Position numbers and translations under genes: made by a program | The notes under the pieces: model-generated | The model's database searches: none | The model's input: only the letters and a program-made list of their open reading frames with translations | Told to the model about the DNA's origin: nothing | In this document: positions 43,635 through 54,436 of the stretch, one piece after another | How positions within the stretch are numbered: the first letter of the stretch is position 1 | Layout: every line of letters begins with the position of its first letter | Origin: Malania oleifera | Lineage: Eukaryota; Streptophyta; Magnoliopsida; Santalales; Ximeniaceae | Reading direction: 5' to 3' | Assembly: GCF_029873635.1 (NCBI RefSeq) | Contig: NC_080423.1 | Coordinates: forward strand, 89,449,191-89,513,190 | DNA length: 64,000 bases

Positions 43635-45465
43635 TTGTATATTCTTTCTAGAAGTAAAAAAATAAATAAAAACAAAGCTACCGAGAGTGAAGTGTCATCG
43701 CAGTGGTGGGCAGAAAAGGCCATCTTTATTGGATGCAACTACTTTTTCCACTGTTCCAAGTGATAATTGTAAGGTATCAGAGTCAACATTAATTAACTAA
43801 TTCTACAATCTTTCAAGTCCCCAGCTAGACAATCCAACCAAGATAGCTATATTTATGTCATTAAGGTTGTCGATCAAACCATTATTATATCAATTTATAT
43901 ATATAATTAAAAAAAATAAATGACCAAATATCAACCATGGCTATAGGCCTGCGCGGAGGAGCTTGCTAGGCGGCAGGAGGAGGAGGAGGCGATAATGATT
44001 GTTCGCCTGAGCAGGAGGATAACCCATCAAATCAATCATCGTCCTTATCGGTTTTCATTTTTGTCCCAATACCATAGTTAGTTTGTGGAAACAACAAAGA
44101 TGGGAAGTAATTAAGAAACAATATTAAAGGGGCCGGTGAGATCGATCGGACACCAACCTCAACCGATACTGCTGCAGCACTTGAAGAATTTTCTTCGTAC
44201 TTCACACTAGTTTTCAACACTTTCCTTTCAGATCTTTCAAATAGATGCATACACACAGTTTGGATTTGGATTTTGTGTGAATTTGAGAGAAATATAATAT
44301 AATTTTTATTATATATATTTTTTTATATTTATATATATATATATATGTGTGTGTTTTGAGATTCAAATTTCATGTTCTTAAAAATATAATGGAGACCTTC
44401 ACGATCATATTTTGAGTCATAAACAAACTAGAATTGTGAATATTATATTTCGGAAGAAAATATCTTTTTTTTTTTTTTCTAACATGATGCTCGAATAAAA
44501 TAAAGCTTTTAGTAGTAATGTAAGTGACACTATTCCAATGATTTGAGTATCATATTAATATTGGAGGTCTTAAGCTGAAATTTTAAGAGAATGTGAAAAA
44601 AAAAAAATTTGAAGTAAAGAAAATGTAGAGGTTACACTATTTCTCCATACTCAAAATTTGGTATATAATTTTCCCTTCATTGCACTTACAATTTCTTCCA
44701 TTCCAACACATCAAACAAGTAATTCGTGCTTAATACCCTGCAATTCTTTCTCATTAAGATTTTTTTTTTGGAATATTTTTTCTACTTTCTTTTTAGAAAA
44801 AAAAAAAAAATGATCAGAAACCTAGGGTGGCTAAGGTCCTTTGAACTTTTTAGAAAAAAAAAAAAAATGATCAGAAACCTAGGGTGGCTAAGGTCCTTTG
44901 AACCCTTATCTCCTTGTCAAATCCCAAGTAAACTGATCATGTCCGCCATAACTAGCACTAGCACTAGGTAATTTAGAGTTGACCCAGTCGGGGGGGGGGG
45001 GGGATATTTAGGATCGTCTTTGCTCATTCGTTTGCTCTTACCACGAGCCACACCTTAATGGGTCTTCTATTTCTTTTTCATTGAAGACTTATTGGATCCA
45101 AGCTATACAATAAATTTATCATCTCAATCCCTTTTTTCAAACTAAAACACTAAAATATCTAATATAAGAGCTTGATATCTCAAATACGATTTTTTTTTCC
45201 TCCTTTTTACAACATGTACTATTCAAATAAAAAGATTTTTTTTGAAAAATAATATTTTAAAAATATCATCTCCTCACGCGATCCAAATGATATTTGCTAT
45301 AGTAATGAATACTCGCGGAAAGCCAATTGTGCCATGAACCATACCCCTACACTCATTCCCACTTCACATTTCCCTCGTGAATGCAACCTGGGCCGGGCTT
45401 CCGTTTCTCCAAGCCTAAATTTCCCCAAGTCCGCCGACACCAACATTATGCGTTCAAAATAGGTA
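43614..45465. other. AT-rich sequence with (AT)n and short tandem repeat
   Basis: Starts with an (AT)n run (43614-43634) and another near 44330-44345. A GGCGGCAGGAGGAGGAGG purine block is at 43970-43988. A 74-codon frame on the minus strand (44256-44032) has no family I know. No gene is supported. Confidence 0.4.
44790..44903 (+). repeat. Two tandem copies of a ~57-bp unit
   Basis: TTTTTAG, an A-run, ATGATCAGAAACCTAGGG, then TGGCTAAGGTCCTTTGAAC, twice in a row with almost no difference. The identity suggests a recent duplication. Confidence 0.9.
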
Positions 45466-46187
45466 TTTTGGATCAAATACTTACCTGATGGATCTATTGA
45501 GTGTCTTAAAGTCTGTCTTGTTGCCAAGGGCTACACATAGGTACCTGATATTGACTACACTGACACCTTTAGTACTATCATCAAGGCTACAACTATCCGT
45601 GTTGTTCTCTCTCTTGTTCTGATAAACAAATGGCCTCTTCGCCAACTTGATGTCAAAAATGCATTTCTCAATGGTCGTCTCACTAAACATGTTTATATGA
45701 AACAACCTCCTGGGTACATTGACCCTCACTTCCCCAATCATATTTGTCGATTGAAGAAAGCTCTCTATGGCTTAAAGCAAGCCCCTCACGCATGGTTTCA
45801 ACGTTTCATCTCTTTCCTTACTCAACTTGGTTTTTATTGCAGTCGTGCAGACACATCACTTTTGATTTTCATAAGTAGTATGACATGATCTATTTGCTTC
45901 TCTATGTTGATGACATCATTATCACAGGCAACAACTCCTCTCTTCTTGATAGTTTTACTTGCAAGCTTTATTCTGAGTTTGCTACTAAAGACTTGGGTTC
46001 TCTCAGTTACTTTCTTGGTCTTAAAGCTACATCCACCACTGATGGTCTCTTATCAGTCAACTAAAATATGCACAAGACATTCTCACGCAAGCTTAGTTAC
46101 TTGACAACAAACCAGTCCACACCCCAATGGTTATTTCCCAGCACCTATCTGTTGATGGCCCTCTATTTTTGGATCCCACACTTTACA
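45466..46187 (+). pseudogene. Copia RT, 5' half of a split element
   Basis: Ty1/copia reverse transcriptase in several frames: DYTDTFSTIIKATTIRVVLS, LDVKNAFLNG, VYMKQPPGYID, CRLKKALYGLKQAPHAW and YVDDIIIT (near 45903-45926), the catalytic Asp pair present. Gag, protease and integrase are missing, so the element is 5'-truncated. It ends in DPTLY at the insertion site and resumes at 52196. The words resemble the Ale/Retrofit lineage. Confidence 0.8.
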
Positions 46188-47972
46188 TGTAACACCGCAA
46201 AGCCCACCACATGAGGCCCAGGGTGTTATGAGACCATTCATATGTCTTTGATACCATTCACGTAGCAGAACTATTTAAACAACCTCAAATAAAATACCAA
46301 AGTACTATATTTACATATGCAAACCCATAAAAAGGTACAACCATAATCTCCATATTACATAACCAGGGCAAAATTATTAGACACGGAACTATACACATAT
46401 CTGTTCTTTTAACTACCCAAAAAACTAATCTCTCCTCGAAGCTTTCTAAGCTCGATCACCTGAAGGACCTGAAAAGATTAATAATTCGCTGGGGTGAGAC
46501 ACCTCTCAGTAAGGAAGAAAAAACTATAAACAGTGTGTGGTAGAAAGTTTAATACATACCAAAAATAATTATCTAATAATCAATAACATAGAAGCTAAGA
46601 AATCACATCATTAATAGCAACACAAGTATCTGATATCATACACACATTCATAATTATTTTGACTAATAATTCCCAAGAATAAGGAAGATTACTTTCCCAT
46701 ACAGGTAGCTTCTCTTTGCTCTAACACTAATGTTAGGGCACTCACCTTACTCAGTAAGCCCTTGGGATATGTATCCAGGCAAAGTCTTTGAGAATAGGGA
46801 AACTTGCCTGCCCATACAAGTAGCTTTCCTCTGCTCTAGTACCCACATATAATTACCAGGGCACTCGCCTTTCTGAGTAAGTCCTCAGTGGAGAATTTTA
46901 CTTTACCCTAAATACTTATATAATTAAAGTTACGCGCATCCAAATGTTAATCATTTCACATAGATCCACATGTATACGCATACCACAACTGATACACACA
47001 GGATATACACACAATCTTCATTCACACGCACACAGGACCCACGGTTCACACAAGACTAACATCTTCATAGAATACATCGTGGTCCAAACAAGCATGAAAA
47101 CCACACAGGTTACAAATCCACACTCACAATTACGTTCATAGTAAATTGGCAAAACAAACTCCTCATTCCATTGCCAATGTTGTACCCCCTTAATACAAAT
47201 GTTGATATAACAACCTCCTCATACACTGCCAACGTTATATGACGATTTATATCTGGTACGATATAACGACCTCCTCATACCACTACCAACTCTATATCGA
47301 AATTTACATGAACCATAGCACAAAACACATCCATAGCATAACCAATCATCCAGGCGCATCAACGCATTCATCACAATATTCGCAATCCAAAAATTTTCAC
47401 AACTGAATAGTATTCACAACCAGACAGAATTTATAACCTAATTAGTAGCCACATACGAACAACAATCGTAATCAAGCAGTACTCACAACCATTTAATTAT
47501 GAAGGTTATTTTTGTACCACATGGTTTTCCCCTAATACGATATTAAATAAAAATCATTTTTGATCCAAAAGCCTAAATTGTTCAGGAAAATTATTACATA
47601 AATATATGAATTTGTATACTCGAATTTAACCAATTTAAAAATTAATTAAAAAGTTGTTATAACGTTTTCCCTTACCTGCTCCTCAAGTTCTTGCCCCTGC
47701 ATTCCAAAAATCCCAACTTATTCAAATCTAGAAAAAACACTCATTAAACACTTCTTAGGTTCCATATATTTCAAAATAATAAAAAAAACCCTAAAATATC
47801 TCACCTACCCTGATTTTGGGATGGTGCCCCAAAATCCCAAATCAACGATTTGCTCCGGTAGCTTTACAGGGAACGATACCACAAAAGTCGTGATGGTTTC
47901 GGATCGTAAAACCGGGTTGAATCCAGGCCGGATTCAAAGAGAATAGGTAGAGAGGCCATTTTTATAGAGAGA

Positions 47973-48050
<78 letters not shown>

Positions 48051-48393
48051 AGAGATTATTCGCTGAAAAATGAAAGCAAACGCTATATATATGCAGGGAC
48101 ACGTCAACGAGACAAGTGGATTCGTTGACGATCTGAAAAAGAACATTCGTCGACGAAGCCATGAGTTCGTCGACAAATTTCAGAAATGTCTAAAACCCCC
48201 CTCGGTAAATATTCATCGACGAGACATGTGTCTTCATTGATGGGCCAAGGAAGAATGTTCGTTGATGAAACTGGTTAGTTTGTCGACAAATCCTCACTGA
48301 CACTTCTTAAAAATTTTTCTCTTTCTTCCCTTCTCCCTTTTCTATTTCTTTTCTTTTATTACTTTTATTACTTAAATTTTCAGGGTTGTTACA
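46188..48393 (-). repeat. 3' LTR of the gag-only element
   Basis: 2206 bp. On the minus strand it starts TGTAACAACC, has a TCGTCGACGAA array (48100-48290), a TATATATAGCG box (48083-48093), a (GA)n run (about 47968-48045), then U5-type sequence to GGTGTTACA. Many phrases recur in the copy at 50007-52195. Confidence 0.85.
47968..48048. repeat. (GA)n microsatellite in LTR
   Basis: About 38 GA units just downstream of the TATA box on the minus strand. The other LTR has a shorter run at 51789-51846. Open frames coding SLSLSL repeats here are artefacts of the run. Confidence 0.95.
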
Positions 48394-48409
48394 TTCTCCC
48401 CTCCTTTAG
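48394..48409 (-). other. Polypurine tract of the gag-only element
   Basis: The minus strand reads CTAAAGGAGGGGAGAA directly before the LTR start TGTAACAACC. Confidence 0.75.
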
Positions 48410-48599
48410 AAAATTTCGTCTTCGAAATTCGTTAATCACAACATTCATACAATTCAATTAATTCTAACATATGTAGCATCGAAACACTCATAGTCAAACA
48501 AGATCATTACTTATGCAATCGTAAACATATTACCTGCACCTCTGATATGGTCCCCCTCAGCTGTACCAAGCATATAAACCCACGCTGGGCCACTGCCAC

Positions 48600-49560
48600 C
48601 ACGAGGCACCGGGTTGTTCCTTTGATTCTGATTTGAAGCAAGTGCGTTGTTCGGTGGTTCTCAACATTCCCGAGCTATATGGCCATATTTGCCGTATCTA
48701 TATCACACGACACCCGTACCTCGGCATTCTCCCCAATGCCTTTGATTACATCTAGAACAGTGGGGGCGTGACGAATCGCTCTATTGTCCTCGATCATTCC
48801 TTTCCAGCCCCTAACTTGCAGCATCTCTGTCTCCCCTCCATGACCCTTGTCTGACATTTGCTTGGGGACAGGGAGACATGGGTCACCTTCTTCGTTTCGA
48901 TGCCACTGCACCTCTCTATAAACTCGACTCTGCAACAGTGGCTTTTTTCCACCAGTTCTGCAAAATCCTGAATCTACAAACATGCTATATGCTCATGAAT
49001 CCTTTTATTTAGGCCCATTTCAAACCACTTCGCCTTTTGGTATTCTTCTAGAACCATGGAAGGTGCAAAGTGAGAAAGTTCTAGGAACCTAACAGCATAT
49101 TGATGAATAGTGAGACGCCCCTGAGTCAAGTTGAAAAATTCCTCAGCCTGCGCATTCCTGGTGGTGACGGGAAAGTATCAATCATAAAAGACCTGCTTGA
49201 AACGACCCCAGGTCATCGCTATAGGTACTGTTCACTGCTCTTCCAACAACTTCACTGCATTCCACCAATGTTCAGCTTCTCCAGCTAGTTTGAAGGTGGT
49301 GAAAAGAACATTCTGCTCCTCAGTGCAATCCAGCACTGCCAATTTAGCTAGTTTCAAGCAGGTGAATTGATCAATAGAACAACCTCGATTCACAAGTGGA
49401 TAGCTCGATTCCCCAAGATCTTGTCTCATCTCTTCCCTGAACAGTAGATCTATTCCTCATAGCAGTCTGGAGGTTTCAACCTCATCCCCGCTAGCTGCCT
49501 CTGACTCATTCTCCCCTCCAACATCCACGCCTTTACCCCTAGAATCCATCTTGAAGATAG
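48600..49560 (-). pseudogene. Gag of the gag-only element
   Basis: Pieces read LKLAKLAVLDCTEEQNVLFT, TFKLAGEAEHWWNAVKLLEE (gypsy capsid-type), then stops and frameshifts, EEFFNLTQGRLT, and a zinc knuckle near 48662-48705 (CYRYGKYGHIARECW). The knuckle has C-x2-C changed to C-x2-Y or is shifted, and CGKYGHIAREC-type spacing remains recognisable. A starting Met region (MDSRGKGVDVGGE) can be read at 49552-49515. The downstream protease is absent; the region from 48600 to the polypurine tract has no coding signal. Confidence 0.7.
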
Positions 49561-49992
49561 AACATAAACAAATTTAAAATCTCTATATCTTAGCATAACC
49601 ACCATAATTAAAGAAATCTAATTAATATTCCAATTCTCAATTAAACATCCAAAATCCAGTAAAGATAATCATCAAATCACAACACTATAATTATCAAAAT
49701 TCTCTTTCAAAGGCTATCCCCATAAATCATCCAACCTAACCTTTGAATTCTACTTCCAAGTCCCAGTCTCTTTACTTGGAAACATCACCGTTGATGTATT
49801 ACTGTGGTTTTCTCAAACCGTCGACTGATTCATAAAATCACAAAAGTCTATCAAAAGATTTCTTCCTCCAGGCTACGATACATAATTCAAAATTTCCATC
49901 AATACCTTGATCTACCCATTCCTATCCTTACCAATCTCAAACCTATACTCTAGTATTAATCCTCCTAAAGTCTGCAAAATCTATAACTTAAA

Positions 49993-50005
49993 GCTCTGAT
50001 ATCAA
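49993..50005 (-). other. Primer-binding site (mutated)
   Basis: Minus strand TTGATATCAGAGC, one base off TTGGTATCAGAGC (initiator-Met tRNA), next to the right LTR. Confidence 0.8.
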
Positions 50006-50006
50006 C

Positions 50007-51788
50007 TATAATGCCCCGGAGCCTGCCACATGGGGCCCGAGTGTTATGATACCATCCACTCGTCTCTGATACCATTCACGCAGTAGAACTAATTAAACAA
50101 CCTCAAATAAAATTCCAGAGACAAAATTATCCATAAAAAGCTACAACCATATTCTCCATGTTACATAACCAAGACAAAATTATTAAACACAGAACTACAC
50201 ACATATCCGTTCTTTTAACTACTCACAAAATTGATCCCACCCTAGAGCTTTCTAAGTTCCATCATCTAGAGGACCTGAAAAGATTTATAATTCGCCGGGG
50301 TGAGACATCTCTCAGTAAGGAAGAAAAAGTTATAAACAATGTGTGGTAGAAAGTTTAATACATATCGAAAATAATTATTTGATAATCAATAACATAGAAG
50401 CTGAGAAATCACATCATTAATAGCAACATAGGTATCTGATATCATACACACATTCATAATTAATTTTAATGATAATTTTCGAGAATATGGAAGATTACTC
50501 GCTCATACAGGTAGCTTCCCTATGCTCTAATACTAATGCAAGGGCACTCACTTTACTCATTAAGCCCTCGGGATATGTATCCAGGCAAAGTCTCTGAGAA
50601 TAGGGAAGCTTACCCGTCCATACAAGTAGCTTCCCTCTGCTCTGGTACCCACAGATAATTACCAGGGCACTCACCTTTCTCAGCAAGCCCTCGGTAGATA
50701 ATTTTACTTTACCCTAAATACTTATATAATTAAAGTTACGCGCATCCAAATGCTAATCATTTCACAAAGATCCACATGTATATGCATACCACAACCGATC
50801 CACATAGGATATACACACAATCTTCATTCATACCCACACAGGATCCATGGTCCACACAGGACTAACATCTTCACAGAATACATCGTGGCCCACACAGGCA
50901 CCACAACCACATAGGTTACAAATCCACACTCACAACCCTATTCATAGTAAATCGGTAAAACAAACTCCTCATTCCACTGCCAGTGTTTTACCCCATTAAT
51001 ATAAATGCAAATATAACGACCTCCTCATACCACTACCAACGTTATATGACGATTTATATTAGGTACGATATAACGACCTCCTCATACCACTGCCAACGCT
51101 ATATCGCAATTTACATGAACCATAGAACAAAACACATCCATAGCATAACCAATCATCTAGACACATCAACACATTCATCACAATATTCACAATCCAAAAA
51201 TTTTCACAGCTAAACAGTATTCACAACCAGGAAGAATTTATAACCTAATCAGTAGCCACATACGAACAACAGTTGTAATCAAGTAGTACTCACAACCATT
51301 TAATTATGAAAGTTATTTTTGTACCACACGGTTTTCCCCTAATACGATATTAATAAAAATCATTTTCGATCCAGAAGCCTAAACCGTTTAGGAAAATTAT
51401 ACATAAATATATGAATTTGTATACTCGAATTTAACCAATTTAAAAATTAATTAAAAAGCTGCTATAACGTTTTCCCCTTACATGCTCCTCAAGTTCCTGC
51501 TTAAACCGAATAGAAACAAGACCCAATATTCCAAAAATCCCAACTTACTCAAATCTCAGAAAAACATTCATTAAAAACTTCCTAGGTTCCATATGTTTCA
51601 AAATAATAATAAAACCCTAAAATATCTCACTTACCCTAATTTTGGGATGGTGCACCAAAATCCCAAATCAACGATCTGCTCCGGTAGGTTTGCATAGAAC
51701 GATCCCACTAACTTGGTGGTGGTTCCGGATCGTAAAACCGGGTTGAATCTAGGTTTGATTCGAAGGGAGAAAGTAGAGAGGCCATTTT

Positions 51789-51848
<60 letters not shown>

Positions 51849-52195
51849 GTGAAAAAACAAGAGATTTCTTTTGCTGAAAAATGAAAGCAAACGCTATATA
51901 TAGGCAGGGACTCATTGAAGAGACACATAGATTCATCGAAGATCCCAAGAAGAACATTTATCGACGAAGCCGAGAGTTCGTCGATGAATTTAAAAAATGT
52001 CTAAAATCCCTCATGGTAAATCTTCATCGACAAGACATGTGTCTTCTTCGACGGGCCAAGGAAGAATGTTCGTCGATGAAACCGGTTGGTTCATCGACGA
52101 ATCCTCACTGACACTTCTTAAAAATTTTCTTTTTTCTTCCCTTCTCCTTTTTCCATTTCTTTTCTTTTATTACTTAAATTTTCTAGGTCATTACA
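50007..52195 (-). repeat. 5' LTR of the gag-only element
   Basis: 2189 bp. Same order as the other LTR: TCGTCGACGAA array (51905-52110), TATA-like box (51893-51903), GA run (51789-51846), then the U5-type part with TACTGAGAGATGTCTCACCCC (minus strand) to its terminus at 50007, where TG...CA has changed to TA. Confidence 0.85.
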
Positions 52196-52878
52196 TTATA
52201 GATCTCTAGTTGGTGCTCTTAAATACCTAGCTATCACACGTCTTGATATTGCTCATGCTATCAACTTTATCAGTCAATTTCTACATTCTCTGACTGAAGA
52301 CCATTTTTTCATGGTCAAACGTATTCTTTGCTATTTTAAGGGCACACTACATTTTGACCTCACTTTTCATCTATCTGCTACTCCTGGTGCTTTAGTCACT
52401 TACTCTGATGCAGACTAGCTAGGTTGCCCTGATACTCATTACTCTACCTCTAGTTATTTTATTTATCTTGGCAACAATTTGATGTCTTGGAGTGCTAAGA
52501 AACAACCTACTGTTTCTCACTCTAGTTTTGAATCCGAGTATCATGCATTGGCTCTCACTGCTGCCGAAATCCTTTGGCTCATGCATCTCTTTCGAGATCT
52601 CAAAATCCCTCTTCCACAGCGGCCTCTCCTTCATTGTGACAACAAGAGTGCAATCTTCTTGAGTTCCAATCCTATTTCTCACAAGTGGTCCAAGCATGTT
52701 TAGTTAGACTACCACTTTCTTCATGAAATTGTTCTTGTTGGCAAGTTTCGCATCCAGTATGTGTCTTCTCATTTGCAAGTTGTCGACATCTTCACCAAAA
52801 ATGTATCCAGACCTCTCTATGACTTCTTCCAATCCAAGCTTCACCTTCGTTCCAATCCGACGCTCAGCTTGCGGGGGG
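52196..52878 (+). pseudogene. Copia RT end and RNase H, 3' half of the split element
   Basis: Picks up right after the gag-only insertion with RSLVGALKYLAITRLDIAHA, then SDADXLGCPD (with a stop after SDAD), MSWSAKKQPTVSHSSFESEY, HALALTAAEILWLMHLFRDL, CDNKSAIFLSSNPISHKWSK and LQVVDIFTKNVSRPLYDFF. This is the Ale/Retrofit-like RNase H with the conserved E-S-E-Y, C-D-N and D-I-F-T-K motifs. A stop sits after KHV near 52702. A G-run polypurine tract (52872-52878) leads into the LTR. Confidence 0.85.
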
Positions 52879-53100
52879 TGTTGAAGATATTGAGGATTCT
52901 TTGCCTTAATTCTAGGAGGATATTGTGTATATACTTTCCTTTTGTTTATCCCCTAATTAATAGGGAATTGATATGTAATTATTCAATGTAATCTTTAACT
53001 CAATATAAATACACAACACTCACCACTTCAAAGTGTGGTGGTTTTCAAACCTTCTCACTCACTTCTCATATATCAGAAACCCCACTCCTTCTGGCATCAC
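52879..53100 (+). repeat. 3' LTR of the split copia element (partial limits)
   Basis: Starts TGTTGAAGATATTGAGG after the G-run. It has a CTCAATATAAATACACA TATA-like box (52999-53015) and ends somewhere near 53100. No 5' LTR is available for comparison because the element is 5'-truncated. Confidence 0.6.
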
Positions 53101-54436
53101 TTCCGCCACCAAACGCCACTAGATGCCACTAATGCAAGTCCCGGCCCATTTCTAGTTCTAGAAATACTTTTGCATTTTTGGAATTTAATTAATTAATTAT
53201 GAATTTTTGTTATCTAATCTAAATAGTATAAAATTAATAACATTATTAAAATAACATAAGAGTAATCAACATAATATTAATTAAATTTTTAATTATAAAA
53301 TATTATTTCGAATGGTAGCTTATTTAATAATATTATTAATAAATTTTAATAATTATTTAATATGTTATTATTATAGTATCTCTACTTTTAATGAAGGGAA
53401 GTCATTTTCATCATCTTTTTTATTCAATCTTCTTTCTAAATATACCTTCAATTTACAAATTAGCTCATAATTATATTAATTTACAAGTTATGGATATATA
53501 AGTAATTAATAAATTATTTTTATTTCAAATTAAAAGAAAATCAACTTCTTATTATCTTTTTATCTCCTCTATTGTTCCATAAAAATTAAAATTTTCAAAA
53601 ATAAGATACATTATAAAATTTAAATAAAAATTTTTACTTCTTATTATCTCTTAAAGATTATAAATTTAAGCCAACAACTAGTATTTATTATCTCTTGAAA
53701 TATAAGAATATTATTCACATGATAAGAAAAAATTATAAAGCACTTATAATAAAAAGCCATCATTCAAACATTACTTATTTAATAAATATTTGGGTAAAAT
53801 CCAGCAACACTCCCGCACTTTTCAAAACATGATTCTCCGCCCCTTTAGGTTTTGAAAACTACTATAAAATTGCCTGAGATTTATTTATTGACAAAATTAA
53901 CCTTCCATTAATTGATTGTTAGTCAACTGTTGAGTTTAGTAAAAAAGAAATTAAATTGTATTCTCAATAAAATGACAATTTTACCTGTTTAATAAATTTT
54001 GATTAGATAAATTAAGAAAATAAAATTAATTTGATAAATTAAGTTAGAAAAATTGGTCAAATAATTACAAGTTTTTTTTTTAAAACTAGATTTATAAGTG
54101 AATCGAACACACATCAATTAAGTCAAACCAATTAGTTAACATAAGCATCAAACATAATTAAATTATTATTTTAAAAAATTAAAAATTATGAAAAATAAAA
54201 ATAATTCTAATAATTTAGAAAGATACTTAAATAATTATATTATTACAAAATATCTATTATATACATTTCATGAAATTTAAATGACTAAATATATCTTTAA
54301 CATATGAAATATAGTTTAGAAAATCGATTCAAATCGGATGATTGATCAAATTATGGCTTATTTTTTGGGTCTAGTTGAATACCATGTTTGATAACATATC
54401 AACTTGAGTAAAATCAGAAAAAGTCAATTAACTATT
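53101..54436. other. AT-rich intergenic sequence
   Basis: Very AT-rich; no frame or repeat recognised. Confidence 0.5.

Larger units (their letters stand above)
46188..52195 (-). mobile_element. Gag-only gypsy-type LTR element (non-autonomous)
   Basis: Minus-strand element with two long LTRs (2206 and 2189 bp), a primer-binding site next to the right LTR, a short internal region (48394-50006, 1613 bp) and a polypurine tract. The internal region has only a broken gag. No protease, RT, RNase H or integrase can be seen. It is inserted in a copia element: the 5-bp duplication is TTACA (46183-46187) against TTATA (52196-52200), and the copia frame resumes directly behind. A third copy of its LTR is at 19334-20695. 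Confidence 0.85.

Noticed and set aside
44032..44256. 74-codon minus-strand frame (starts MCMHLFERSERKVLK)
   Set aside because: No family recognised, no partner exon with clear signals; AT-rich flanks. Could be a real small gene but I cannot support it.
45297..45527. 76-codon minus-strand frame
   Set aside because: Overlaps the start of the copia RT fragment on the other strand and shows no domain.
47934..48176. Frames of serine-leucine repeats (also 51631-51957)
   Set aside because: Translation of (GA)n microsatellites in LTRs.
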